Positions 1 through 10,809 of a stretch of 64,000 nucleotides of DNA are shown here, piece by piece; positions within the stretch are counted from its first letter, which is position 1, and every line of letters starts with the position of its first letter. The position numbers were made by a program, and so were the translations under genes. Under the pieces are notes generated by a model. That model searched no databases. It was not told the DNA's origin and saw nothing but the letters and a program-made list of their open reading frames with translations. Source of the DNA: Bostrychus sinensis. Lineage: Eukaryota > Chordata > Actinopteri > Gobiiformes > Eleotridae. The stretch lies in assembly GCA_020698575.1 (NCBI GenBank), contig CM036247.1, forward strand, positions 7,695,756-7,759,755, written 5' to 3'.

Positions 1-92
1 CCACTAAGAGCCCCGTTGCTGTCGGCAAACCTAAAACCTGCCACCACACCCCTGGCCTGACCCATCAGCGCGTATATCAGTCACTCTGGTAC

Positions 93-274
93 CTGCTTGA
101 GGATCCCGGCTGCCATCTCGTGTCCACAGTCGAAGATGATGTGGAACTCCTTGCCCCTCTTCATCTCCTTCAGCAGCGGTTTGGCGTCTTTAGTCTCGGC
201 CGGGAGCTGCCGTATCTTCAGCCGGATGTTGTACCGCGACGGTGCCTTTATGAGCTCCTGCAATCGTATCAGAC
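93..274 (-). CDS. grik2: grik2 exon 4 (kainate receptor GluK2, amino-terminal domain part)
   Basis: This 182-bp exon encodes 60 full codons after a 2-base carry-over: LIRLQELIKAPSRYN at its start and HEMAAGILKQ at its end. It is bounded by a CCCCAG acceptor (AG at 276-275) and a GT donor at 92-91. GluK2 is a glutamate-gated cation channel subunit of excitatory synapses. This piece lies in the extracellular LIVBP-like amino-terminal domain used for subunit assembly, roughly residues 181-241 of the mammalian protein. Judged from memory of the family, it differs from mammalian GluK2 at only a few positions (for example Ile for Leu after RYN, and Gly for Ser in DCGHE), fewer than from GluK1 or GluK3. 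The first two bases complete the Gly codon begun in the exon at 29256-29513. The exon ends on a whole codon, so the next exon (outside the window) starts in phase 0. The open frame runs past both splice sites only by chance. Confidence 0.96.
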
Positions 275-290
275 CTGGGGACGAGACCAG

Positions 291-308
291 AAAAAAAAAA
301 AAAAAAAA
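291..308 (-). repeat. T18 homopolymer in the polypyrimidine tract of the grik2 exon 4 acceptor
   Basis: On the gene strand an uninterrupted run of 18 T lies 14 bases before the acceptor AG (276-275), followed by CTGGTCTCGTCCCCAG. It takes the position of the splice-site polypyrimidine tract. A homopolymer of this length should vary in length between individuals and is prone to sequencing error. Confidence 0.85.
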
Positions 309-2231
309 CTGTATCAGGTGTGTGGACAAGACCTGTGCAGACGTTTTAGTGAGGTGTGGAAAATGTTGTTGCTTTAATGAATACAGATTTATTTGTTATG
401 AAAACTTGTAGCAGTAGTTAAGGGCAAAAAACAGAATTATTCATTTTGGTGTTTGTGTTTTAGGAGAGTCTGTATCATTTTGAGATGCAGACCAAAAATA
501 CTAACTTCTCTCATGAAGGCGGACCACGTAACTTTGCTTGTTTCTTCACTGTTTTGGATGCATTTTTTCCTTACGGAGCTTCCCTCATATTTCAAAGTAA
601 AGCACTTCGCTCAACTAGAATCTCTCTCATGCAAACATTTCCTTTGCCTTCTGATTTTAGAAATAAATCCATGGCAGGCTTGTTGTTATGGCTAACCAGG
701 ATGTGTCGCTTTCTTGCTGTTTTTTTTCGCCAGGATTTCAATCAATCTTTATTTCTCTAGCACCTTACAGCAACCAGAGCTGACCAAAGTGCTGTACAAC
801 ATTAAAAACGAGATAATACTCAATAAACATAATGCAAACAGGTCCTCAAAGCACATTACAGCATTAAATAAAAGAGCAGTGTCAGGATACACAAAAGGAA
901 GGTGCAGGGGTCTGTAACTACTCATCTAGCCACTGGACTGACTCCCAAACTGTTTAATTTAAGTACAAGACTTACTTTAATCCTCTTTTAAAGAACAAAA
1001 AACAGACTGAAAAACAGACCTGGACTAGTATTTTGTTTCATTCACACATTTGAATAATCCTGTTTGTGGAGGTCATCCCCTTCTTAACCCTCCTAAACCC
1101 CTAAGACATTTTTTGATGTTTTGCACCTGTTTTTTGAGGATAACCTTTGCTGTGTTGATTCAAATGGCATAGATTTTTCCTCAGGTGTGTATTTTTGGAT
1201 GGATTTTCAGATTCCAGGTTTTTTTTTTTTAAATCCTGTTAGAAAGGTGTCTAAAAAATAGTCACAACTTTACCCCTAAGACATTTTTTTATTCATTAAA
1301 ATGACATTTTTATAATACACTGTCACTGCAATATAATTTCACATTTTTATGAAGTATTTCATGGATTCATGATAGTGAGGGATTGGAATTTTAGTTTTGT
1401 TTTTACTAGGTGGCGCCATTTCCCCCATATATGGTAGACAGAGGTATAAATGTGGAGATGGCCACATTAGTGTTTGTATAAATGATCAAGCCTACAAGGC
1501 AAATAAAAAACATTTCTTTAACTAAAATGATTTGGGTGTGTTTTAGGGTTGTCATAAATTGGTGTGAAAGTTGTAAGAAGTGAAATAGTAATGCAATTGT
1601 GTCCAAAACTATTCCAAAAAGCCTGAAAAAAGGACAACGTGTCCCCTTTATAAAAACAAAAAACAAAAAACCCTGTCTAACGCTTTAGCACAGTACTGTA
1701 AAATTCATCTCAGTGTTTTAATAATAATTTAAAGCAAGCCTAAATGTGTTGCAGTCCCGCTCCGGTGGGGACAAAGCTGCTCCTAAATGGAAAGCTACAC
1801 TTATTCATTTATATCATTTCGCAGTAATTGAGGTAACAACTGCTCCTGATTCATTCTCCGGAGCGGGTTATAATTAGAGTAAGAATAAGAAAGCTGCAGG
1901 GATTTATCTGTGTTGTCACTCGGTTTGTAATGAAATCCATTTCTCTTCTGCTCTGCTTTCATTCTGATCCGCCCAAACACAAATGGACTTGGCTCCTTCA
2001 GGAAGTGAGCAGACAGTGAAGACAGCAGAGGAAGATACGCCCTTGAGATTTTTTTGGAATAGTTTGAGTAGTTACGTGTTCAAGCGTGTATTGTTGTGTA
2101 ATGCAGAGAACATATGCAGAGAAACGTGCAAAATAACTTCAGACATAAAAATGCAATGTCCTGTCCCGTAAATTATTGATAAAAAAAGAGTAAACTGCAC
2201 AGAGATACAGCTCAATTGGTAGAGCATATGA
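309..2231. other. AT-rich intronic sequence, few identifiable elements
   Basis: No gene was seen. A short family A fragment lies at about 1013-1066 (CTGGACTAGTATTTTGTTTC, followed by ATTCACACATTTGA). The phrase ACCCCTAAGACATTTTTT appears at about 1096 and again at about 1272 in direct orientation, which may be a decayed repeat. The rest is unassigned. Confidence 0.5.
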
Positions 2232-2710
2232 CAGTGTTTCCCAACCAGTGGTACAGGGACCCCTAGGGGTATGAGAAATTATTAGATGATTTATTAAAAC
2301 AATAATAATAGCTTGTTTCAAAGGGTAATTATTTAAATGATTTTGCTTTTTATTTGTGGTAAATTTATTATGCATTTAAGATAATCCTTAATATTATTTG
2401 TAAGATTTTTATTTTGAACATAAAATATAGTCAAATAAGTATTGTCATTTGCATTTATATTTATTTCATCGTGAATTTAAGTTTTAAAATGAATTACATT
2501 GATTTATTAGAGTTTATATTGTGATATTTTTATATTATATTTTTTGTTTAAAGGAAAACAGGTTATTATTATTATTTATTTGTATGTTTATTTGTATGTT
2601 TTATTTGTATGACAGTGTGTTTTTATTTTATTTCATATGACTGAGGGGGTACTCATTTTCTGACAGAAGTCCCAGGAGAAGCACAAGACAAAAAAGTTTG
2701 GAAACCACTG
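2232..2710. mobile_element. hAT-like miniature element, CAGTGTTTCCCAACC type
   Basis: The left end reads CAGTGTTTCCCAACC. The right end, reverse complemented, reads CAGTGGTTTCCAAAC, giving imperfect terminal inverted repeats of about 15 bp. The interior is AT-rich and non-coding, with GGTACAGGGACCCC near the left end. Related ends occur at 49801 and around 53430-54385. No clean target duplication is visible. Confidence 0.7.
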
Positions 2711-3057
2711 ACCTAGAGGCTTCAAATTCAGTCGTCAGAGGCCTAATGCTGGGAACTGGTTGAACAAACTTTCAAAATTTAAAAATGTGTTATTCTATTT
2801 ACAATAAAATCAGGTTTTGTTTATACTTTTTGAATAATCATCAACATTTATGAGTGGGGGGTACTAATAGTATGAAAAAAAGCCCAACCTGCTGCTTAAA
2901 GAATAGTTTATGTACAGACTGGCTGTAGCTGCCTCCCATTTTGTTGAAGCAACTGTGGAACTGTGATGTTGGGCTCTGTATAAATAAATATAGCCTTGTC
3001 TTCTGTTGCTCGTATAGCAGTAGACTGGGAATGACCTTGCAGAAAATTACTCCACTC

Positions 3058-3299
3058 CAGGGTTGCCAAGGCTGCAGTCTTCCTGTGGAATTGGGCAACT
3101 TTTTAAGTGAAAAAAAATTGTCCGCGGGTTTTTTTGTAAACCTTAGGTTATTTCTTCACATTTTAATGACAAATCTTTAAAATCCAGAATCACACTGAAA
3201 CCAGGCTAAATCAGCTCATCTCTGTGTCTGTTCCATGGGTCTTTGGTGGTTTATAAGTTGCTGTTGGGCGGATTTTGACATTCAGACCTGGCAACCCTG
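3058..3299. mobile_element. 242-bp hAT-like MITE with perfect 8-bp target duplication
   Basis: The element begins CAGGGTTGCCAAGG and ends, reverse complemented, CAGGGTTGCCAGG. It is flanked on both sides by CTCCACTC (3050-3057 and 3300-3307), a perfect 8-bp duplication. Terminal inverted repeats with 8-bp duplications are the hallmark of hAT transposons. It has no coding capacity. Confidence 0.85.
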
Positions 3300-3905
3300 C
3301 TCCACTCGTAAAAACAGATCAATGCGTATCACAGACAAATATTCAGGTTGCATTAAAAAGGGCCAGTTGTCATTACCTCACCTCTACTTAAGCGTGTCTT
3401 ATCCAGTTCTCCTCCACTCTTCCTCTGTCATTCTCTCATTATTACCCACAAAGGCTCTAAATAGCTTCATTTCAGCTTCACCGAGCCTCTCAAATCCGCT
3501 CCGAACTCAACAAAGACACTTGTCAATATCTCGCATTATGTCACGTTCGTTGTTCATCTCGGACGCTGCCTCCTCCGCCATCGATCCTCTCCTCTCTCCA
3601 CTCTTCGCTCACTTCACCGTTTGACCAAAAAAACCTGAAGTCAAAGAGGGAAAAAATCGACCGCAACAACCAACAAAGCCTCAACGCCCTAATTCTGACA
3701 GATAAGCCACTACCGTTTGATTCAATAAATATCTCTGCACTCAGAAGCAGATCGATCACTTCCATGTCATGGCTGAAGATTATGGAAATGTCACCGATGG
3801 CAGAACATTTCAGGAAAAAGAAGAGGAGCGAGGACATACAAAGCAATGAAATGTGCCACCATTTACTGATTATCTGCAGATTTAATTGACTTTATAGGAA
3901 GTTGT
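3300..3905. other. Intronic sequence without identified elements
   Basis: Pyrimidine-rich stretches occur around 3390-3620. I see no gene or clear repeat. Confidence 0.4.
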
Positions 3906-4710
3906 AGCTTGAGTCCTGGTTTAGTAAAGATTTAGTCCTGGCTTAGAGTTGGCTTTGACCTGAATTAGTCTAGGTTCTGTCCTAGTTGAGACTTGGTTCA
4001 GGCCTGGTTTAGTCCTGTCTTAGATCTGGTTTAGTCACATGTATATTCTCATTTAGTCGTGGTTCAGTCTAATTTTAATCCTGGTTTAGTCTAGTTTTAG
4101 TAAAGATTTAGTCCAGGCTTAGTGTTGGCTTTGACCTGGATTTTAGGTTTAGGCCTGGTTTAGTCCTAGCTTAAACCTAGTTTAGTCAGCGGTCCTGATT
4201 TAGTTCTAGTTGAGCCAAATTTTAGACCTGGTTTAGGTCATACTTAGTCCTGGTTTAGTCCTGGCTTAGAGTTGGCTTTGACCTGAATTAGTCTAGGTTC
4301 TGTCCTGGTTTAGACTTGGTTCAGTCCTGTCTTAGATCTGGTTTAGTCACAGGAGCTTCTCATTTAGTCCTGATTTAGTCCTAGTTGAGCCAAATTTTAG
4401 TCCTGGTTTAGGTCCCGCTTAGTCCTGTTTAGTCCTGGCTTAGAGTCTAGCTTCAGTCCTGGTTTAGGCCTGGTTTTGCCCTGGCTTGAACCTGGTTTAA
4501 TCCCGGTTTATAGTCCAGCTTTAGTCCTTGTTATGTACTGGTTTCATCCTAGATTAGTCCTGGTTATATGCTGGTTTAGTCAAGTTTTAGTTCTTGTTAA
4601 ATTCTGGTTTAGTCTTGGTTTAGTCCCATTTACTTTAAGTCAGGTTTTTGTCCTTGTCCTTCCAGATTTAGTCCTGGTTTAGTCCTTATTTAAAAATGCT
4701 CATTTTAGTC
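3906..4710 (+). repeat. Imperfect minisatellite of GGTTTAGTCCT units with higher-order repeats
   Basis: The stretch consists of degenerate units around CCTGGTTTAGT and TTTAGTCCTGG. A longer unit recurs on top: GCTTAGAGTTGGCTTTGACC near 3941 and 4264, with a variant near 4117, about 150-180 bp apart. The same minisatellite occurs at 12296-12790 (other strand), 16580-16690, 23550-24010, 36530-36640 and 42890-43040. Confidence 0.85.
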
Positions 4711-5232
4711 CATTAAAGATGATATTTCCAGAATCAAATATTTTTACTCTACCACCAGACTATAAAAGTTAACTTGACTTTATCCTTGGTGAAAGATTCA
4801 GGTCTGTGGTGTGCTTTTAATACCGATAAATGTTTTTTGAGTCTAAAACAAAATCATTAAAACCAGCTTTAGGGACAGAGTTTCTAATACAATAATTCCC
4901 GTCCCATCACAGAGTCAGGGTTGTTCATCTCCAAAACCTCCATCAAGAGCAGCACTTGGTAAAAGAAAAGCCACAATTTGTTTAACACCAGCTCATCCCT
5001 GTGGCTCTAAACCACATTTTTCCCATCATCCTCCTCTGCACCTGCGTGTTATAACCAGCTCAGCAGTCCCCGTCCCAGCTTCTGCCCACAGCCCTGTCCC
5101 CAGCTGTTTGTCCTCCGGCGTGTGTTTTTGTTTGTTTACGTCCTGTTTCCAGACGAGTGCAGCGCTCTGTGGGGATCAGGAGCCGGAGCTGTGGCTGCTC
5201 TTCTTCACCGGTTTTTATTAAATCAGTCCCAC

Positions 5233-5270
5233 ACTGATGATGATGATGATGTCCCACAATGATGATGATG
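5233..5270. repeat. GAT trinucleotide microsatellite
   Basis: Short interrupted (GAT)n runs are separated by TCCCACA. Confidence 0.85.
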
Positions 5271-5550
5271 TCCCCAGAGCGTTGACCTGTGAGCCTGTGG
5301 CACAGGCCGTTTAACCACACACAGAGAGAGAGAGGGACTGCTGCACGGCTGGAGTCCACAGCTGGTCACAGTCCACTACTGCAGTATGTGTGCATTTAAG
5401 AAAACAAGCAATAGGTCACTGAATACACAAATAATAATGGCTGGAGTCAAGATTAATCAAGTGCAAGACAAGACCAAGACTTTAAGGGCTGATTTAAGAC
5501 CAAGACCAAGACATACCAGGTTTTAAGTACAGTCTAAGAAAAAATCAGCA

Positions 5551-6158
5551 ACATTTACAGTAAAATATTGACTGCTGTTGTTGCCAAAATTAAAACAAAA
5601 TTTAAAAAAAATATATCTGGTGACTTTTACAATAAACAAAGCACTTTTTCTGCTTTGTCTATGAATTACTGATATGTGGACTCCTCTGTTGTTTACCTTG
5701 GGCTCCCATTCAAGCTATAGTTAACCTGTTTGTGATTGGCTCCTGGCAGCCTCCAACCTCCTCATTTTTTTGTTATTCTAATGTTATCTCCTCAAAATGA
5801 TTGGTTCTTGGCACTGCTCTAACATAGCCTTTTTAGTAAAGAAGAGGTTCTCTTTTGTGGTGATTGGTTTATAGCGATGCTATACTTTGCAATGTAAGGT
5901 ATTTAAACATTTGTAAGCGGAACCTGAGCTCAGAATAAACCTGCCTCAATCTTTTTCTACCTCGGCCTCATTCTTCAATCCTCTCAATCTGCCTGATAAC
6001 ACTTACTGTCCCTTATCTGCATAAAAATATTGTTTTATGGTACTTTAACAGAAAAAATGAAGGTAATTTATAGTAAAGTTTTATATTGTTACCAGATTTT
6101 TTCTCAGTAAAACTCTGGTAACCACAGCTGCCAGTAATTTACTGTAAATTTTACAGTG
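5551..6158. mobile_element. Miniature element with ACAGTAAA ends, apparently interrupted by an LTR-like segment
   Basis: The left part reads ATTTACAGTAAAATATTGAC. The right part reads, reverse complemented, CACTGTAAAATTTACAGTAA followed by CTGGCAGCTGTGGTTACC, which resembles the left part through CTGCTGTTGTTGCC. The two flanks therefore look like inverted ends of one element. The middle (about 5650-6001) is of a different character and is listed separately. Confidence 0.5.
5650..6001 (+). mobile_element. Possible solo LTR nested in a miniature element
   Basis: The segment has an LTR-like order: a TATA-like ATTTAAA near 5898, then GAGCTCAGAATAAACCTGCC with an AATAAA polyadenylation signal, then a pyrimidine-rich U5-like end. 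Exact ends and target duplication could not be fixed. CTGATA occurs at both candidate borders (about 5669 and 5991). Calling it an LTR is inference. Confidence 0.4.
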
Positions 6159-6240
6159 TAGGGATGCACCGAATCATATTTTTTTTGTCCTGATACAGAT
6201 ATCAATACCTGGGCTTTGTGCATCAGTTGTTTTTTACTTC
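6159..6240. mobile_element. Fragment of a TAGGGATGCACCGA-type element
   Basis: The end TAGGGATGCACCGAATCA resembles the ends of the element at 22010-22840. Only one end is present. Confidence 0.5.
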
Positions 6241-6405
6241 TGTGGCTAAAACCCACTGGAGATCAAACCCAAGTCCTATAAGTCTCCTCAAAACTGTTGA
6301 ATAAAATGTTTCATTTTATTCATTGCTTATTTCCATTAACACAACTCATTGTCAGCCTGCAACCGAGGCTATGTATCTATATCTGGAGTCCTTACAGTCA
6401 CTAAC

Positions 6406-6789
6406 TAGGGCTGCACAATTGATCGAAATCAAATCAAAATCGCAATTTTATTTGTCACAATTATCAAATCACAAAGGCTGGAATTACTTTTGTGATTTAA
6501 TGTCCACTGCAGAAAACAAATCATCCCATGTCTGCAGGGTCTTCATCTGTAGAAATCATGCTCCAGCTGTAGTTTAGACCTCTACAGATCTGATCTGAAA
6601 AGCCTGTGATTTCTTATATTCGTTGAGCAGGGAATATTTCAGTCTTCTCTCAAGTGTCATTGCTCCATCATATGCTTAAATTATAGACTGTAAACTGTAC
6701 ATTAAAATATATATCACAAATCTAATCACAACCGCAATATCTGTCAGAAAAAACGCAATTAGATATTTTTTCAATATCGTTCAGCCCCA
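6406..6789. mobile_element. hAT-like MITE, TAGGGCTGCACAAT type
   Basis: The left end is TAGGGCTGCACAATTGATCG and the right end is ATATCGTTCAGCCCCA. The interior has the ATCGCAAT-rich character of this family. A better-preserved relative is at 56735-57179. Flanks TCACTAAC and GTGCTAAC may be a decayed duplication. Confidence 0.7.
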
Positions 6790-6939
6790 GTGCTAACACT
6801 TCGGCCCAGAGTGTACCTGGGAGCAGCAATGATTAAAACATTAAACATTAAAACATTATTTGATTAAAATCAAATCAATCCCCAGAAACCTAGAAGGTCT
6901 CCCAAACAAGGTCTCATTGCTGGATGCAGTTTTCAGTCA

Positions 6940-7165
6940 TGCCCAGGACTGGTGCATGGGGTGAGGTGGCAGGATCAAGCACTGAGCGAGGAGCTGCTGA
7001 GAGGGACCAGGCTGAAGGACATTCTGGAGAAACTGCGGCTCCGGACGTTTGGGCATCATGTAGCGAGGGCGGAGGAGAACAATGCGCTAAGAGCTGCTTT
7101 GAATTATGAGGCAAAGGGACAACAAGCGCCAAAAAGGCTGAAGAAAAGGTGGAGAAGTTTGATTG
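6940..7165 (+). pseudogene. Relic of a LINE reverse transcriptase C-terminal tail (RTE-like)
   Basis: One frame reads RLKDILEKLRLRTFGHHVA and then RAEENNALRAALNYEAKG, followed by a basic stretch and RWRSLIAEDMARW. This is the pattern (LR.FGHV.R...., ALN.E..G, then R/K-rich, then W...EDM) seen at the C-terminal end of RTE-like LINE polymerases and related retroelements. No catalytic RT motif is present. It is a short non-functional fragment, and the clade is not certain. Confidence 0.6.
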
Positions 7166-7220
7166 CAGAGGACATGGCGAGATGGTGCCATCCCAACTCA
7201 CATTCAACTGATCTCTCTGA

Positions 7221-7910
7221 CAGTGATGGGTCTTAAACAGGAGATGGACATCAGTTTAGTTCAAACAGGAACAGGAAGTAAAAAAGAAGACGGCTCTTTT
7301 GGCTCCTAAATGGCTCTTCATTTTACCAACTATGCCTTTTATATTTCATCCAAATTTAGCCCAGTTTTGACAAATGAGTTGTATTGTGCCCTCGTGTATA
7401 AGTCAAAAACATGGATTGAGCTAAAGTATTCAAAAGTTCTGATGCTCTGAAACTGCCCAATATAAACACACCTATAATTAAGCAGAGAATAAACAGGACA
7501 GATGCTGACTTTTTGTTTTAAAAAGACACACCCCTTACAAAAAGCAGGGCTTGATTTAGTAAAAAGTAAAACACCAACAACAGCTGACCTCAAAACAAAA
7601 AAAACTTATTACAACTATATAACCTTATCACAAATAAATAACAGAAATATATTGCAATGTGCAAACAGATTCAGGTGTCTCTCTCTGAGCTAACTGTAAC
7701 TTTTTACTTATTTTTCAGGGCAGATTGGCCTTGAGAAAGACCAAGTGCCTCAGCTTAGAGGCTTCTTCTCTCTTTCATCGTCTGCCCTGTTTTTTGAAAA
7801 GATCCTTTCAGGAAAAAAAAAAAAAAAGCTCACAAATGAGAGTCGGCTCTCACCGTTCACTTTAAAGAGCTGGCTCTTTGTATCGACTCATTCTCGATCG
7901 ATCCATCACT
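7221..7910. mobile_element. MITE with AGTGATGGGTC / GATCCATCACT ends
   Basis: The inverted ends CAGTGATGGGTC and GATCGATCCATCACT bracket a non-coding interior. GGCTCTT and GAGCCGGCTC-like motifs lie near both ends. A second partial copy with the same CCCATCACTA end lies at 14400-14816. Confidence 0.6.
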
Positions 7911-9219
7911 AACAGGAAGAAAATTCAGGTTTTGTGATGGTAAACCTGAGAAAAGGTTGTAATTTGAAATGTGTCCAAAAACATTATGGTCTGTGGCATA
8001 TATAATCGTAAAAACCATTGACTCGTTTGACCATTGTCCAATTATTGGTACATCCACATCTTGGAAATAAGAACAGTATGATCAGTATCTAGTGTATTAT
8101 TTATATTAATGTCCACAATGTCTTAAATTAAATATCAGGTTACTCAAGTTAAAGTTGTGAACTGTAATGTAATGCGTTTTTGCTCATCCGTCCTGATTGG
8201 AGCGTGCTCAGTGGCTCCTTTCTCAGCGCACACTCTGGCAGTACTCCTGCTGTATACTTTAGCCCTATAGTCCCAGGACCGCAGCAGTAATCTGTTTCAA
8301 TTTGAGGTGCGCCTCGGTCTCCACACCAGCAGTCCCAGTCCATCATACGCTCCACTACCACTCAACAGCCTGTTTAGAGAAGGACTCACCGACGCCTCAC
8401 TTTTCACAGCGCTAATCCCGGCTTCACGCAGACAGAATGCTAATGACGGCCGCAGCGGGCTCCTATTCATATCCCAGGTTTGTTCACAACTCTATCTCGT
8501 AAAAGGCATTTCCTTTATAGTAAAATGTACATGTTTCCGGTGTCATGGATAAAAAAGCACCCCCTCGCAGGAGCACAGGTTTAAAGTGAAATTTCTCTGC
8601 TCTTTTGATGAATAATGTAATGAAAATGGAAGTATGTGTGCTGTTATTTGTTATTTAAATTGCTGTGTTGTATCGGAAATGGGAAAAAATGGACAAATGA
8701 AAGCGCACAGCCTGCTTGTTTCCTCCGTTTCTTGGCATAAAGTTTGCAATACCAGATAGCATACCTACAAAATCCAAAACGATCACACAGATTTGTCTTA
8801 ATAGCCTACTTTACCAAGATTTAGACAGTGGTGGGACATAATTATACAACTTTAAAGCAGTGGGGAGGTGCAGAGAGGATGCTTTACTGATTCTAGCCCC
8901 AACAAAGCTCGCTGGAACATTCAGAACTTTAGAAATCCTTCTGTGACCAGTGCCATCAGCATGTTCTGCAACACCAGGGTTAAAGCAAAGGTCTTGAGAG
9001 AGCTCTCTGGTTTTAGCCGTCATGAGATGTTTCCTGTGTGACGCCTTTGTAAAGAGACGCCTTCATAGGTCAGACAAGGGGCAGGAGTGCTTTCTGATCA
9101 TTGATAGATTTCAGATGGCGTCCTCTGTCCTCATGTGTTCAATGCTTTTGCCCCATGTCATTGTATTTTATTACACAGGACCAAATTTCTGAATGTGTAT
9201 GTTCTGGTTTCTTTGCACC
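7911..9219. other. Intronic sequence without identified elements
   Basis: I see no gene. Around 8160-8570 the base composition is more balanced than in the flanks, but no exon with splice sites and conserved coding was recognised. Confidence 0.4.
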
Positions 9220-9757
9220 ATATTTTCTGGACTACAAGTCGCTCTGGAGTATAAGTTGCATCGGTCAAAAAATGCGTCATGAAGAGGAAAAAAACATATA
9301 TAAGTCGCACTGGACTATAAGTCACATTTATTTAAAAATGTATTTCACAAAATCCAAGACAAAGAACAGACATTTAATCTGGAAAGACAAGTTACACAAC
9401 AACACACAGAACAACAGACTGAACTGGTGTCCAGTATGTTAACATAACACATTAACAGTTATTCAGCTACACAATAGCATAAAGAACAAACCTGGGAGGA
9501 TGAATAGGCTAAATTAACATAACAAGCCTGCGAGTCCAAAGAAAGTTCCTGGTAAGGAAGTTTCCCGAGCTCTCCATCTTGTTCTACATCACTGACAGTA
9601 GCTGTCACAAGCCTAGAGCGTCCTCTTGCAACAGTAGATGGTAAAGTTTACTCCTTGATTCATGTTGAATTTGATATATAAGTCACACCTGACTATAAGT
9701 CTCAGGACCAGCCAAACTATGAAAAAAAGTGTGACTTATAGTCTGGAAAATAAGGTA
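9220..9757. mobile_element. MITE with TATTTTCYRGACTATAAGTC ends
   Basis: The left end is TATTTTCTGGACTACAAGTC and the right end reverse complemented is TTATTTTCCAGACTATAAGT. CTATAAGTC repeats occur inside both ends. It is related to the element at 59643-60214, which ends in CACTATAAGG. No coding capacity is seen. Confidence 0.75.
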
Positions 9758-9825
9758 TTTACATAGTACTTGGGTTTTTACTAGTCTTATAGCACCCGAA
9801 ACTGGTCTTGAGACCATTTTTGAGA

Positions 9826-10063
9826 CACGGTCACATAGTGGTTAGCACTCCTGCCTCACAGCAAGAAGGTCCTGGGTTTGATTCCCGGACTGGGTGGGGC
9901 CTTTCTGTGTGGAGTTTGCATGTTGTCCTCATGTCTGGGTAGGTTTCCTCTGGGTGCTCTGGCTTCCCCCACCACCAAAAACATGTACCATTGTCCCCCA
10001 TGGAGCCAGGACTCCATTGTAAAAGAGACTGTTAATCTCAGTGGGACTTTCCTGGTTAAATAA
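9826..10063 (+). mobile_element. tRNA-headed SINE-like repeat copy
   Basis: The copy starts near CACATAGTGGTTAGCAC and contains the box B-like GGTTTGATTCC at 9875-9885. It continues with GTGGAGTTTGCATGTTGTCC and a cytosine-rich stretch typical of this fish family. Related copies are at 13755-13905, 17690-17845 (-), 53998-54268 and 54385-54602 (-). Confidence 0.7.
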
Positions 10064-10099
10064 GGTCAAATATTTATTTATTTTTTATTATTATTATTT

Positions 10100-10512
10100 T
10101 TTACAGTCTTGGTCTCTGCTCAGTTTTACTCAGTCTTGGTTCTTACTCGGATGCAGCGGTCTCAGAGTTCTTATTCACCAAACATTTTAAAAAGTTGTTA
10201 TTTTTCATAACTTTGGAATAATTAGTTTTCTGCATTAGAAGAACCAGGAAAAAGATCTATATCTGTTTGTAGAGTCTGTTGCATTAGATCATTAAAATAA
10301 TCATTAATGTATCTGAGCCCCTCTGTGTTTGTTTGTTTGTTTTTTACTTTTCCCCTTTATTCAATGTTAGTTCACGCGGTTTGGTCTCGGCCTGGTCTCA
10401 GTTTCCCTTGGTCTCAAACCTTGAAAATCTTGGCCTTATCCTTATCTTGGTTCACTCTGGACTGGGACTGGTCTTGGCCTTGATTAGTACGGTTTTGACT
10501 ACAACCCTAGTA
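10100..10512 (+). repeat. Dispersed GGTCTTGG / GGTCTCGG repeat
   Basis: Irregular units such as CAGTCTTGGTCTCTG, TTGGTCTCGGCCTGGTCTC and CTGGTCTTGGCCTTG run up to GACTACAACCCTAG. The part at 9780-9825 is of the same character, so the SINE-like copy at 9826-10063 may be inserted into this repeat. Confidence 0.55.
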
Positions 10513-10809
10513 TAAAGTCCCTTAATGGTGGAGGGGACAAGCCCATTTAACGCCTTAAAAATGCAGACACCCAAAAACATCTGATAATTGTGAAAAAGTC
10601 TAAATATTACAGTGATGGAAATGTATAAGCTTCCTGTCTATAGTTGTCAGTGTTTTCTTGAAGCGAGACTTGAGAGATTTAAAGCGCTCTCTGTTGTGTG
10701 AGAGCAGGTTGTAAATATCACTGCATGCATATGAGCCTTTGTTGACTCAATGGTATTTCTAATCAAGCATTTCTTATCAAGGCTATGAAGAAGTTGTCAT
10801 ATCATAAGG

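Noticed and set aside
81..329. Longer minus-strand open frame with a Met upstream of the grik2 exon 4 coding segment
   Set aside because: The upstream part translates the T18 tract and intron. The exon begins at the acceptor AG and has no own start codon.
3390..3620. Pyrimidine-rich section with a 129-codon frame as a possible exon
   Set aside because: No conserved protein similarity, and the composition alone accounts for the open frame.
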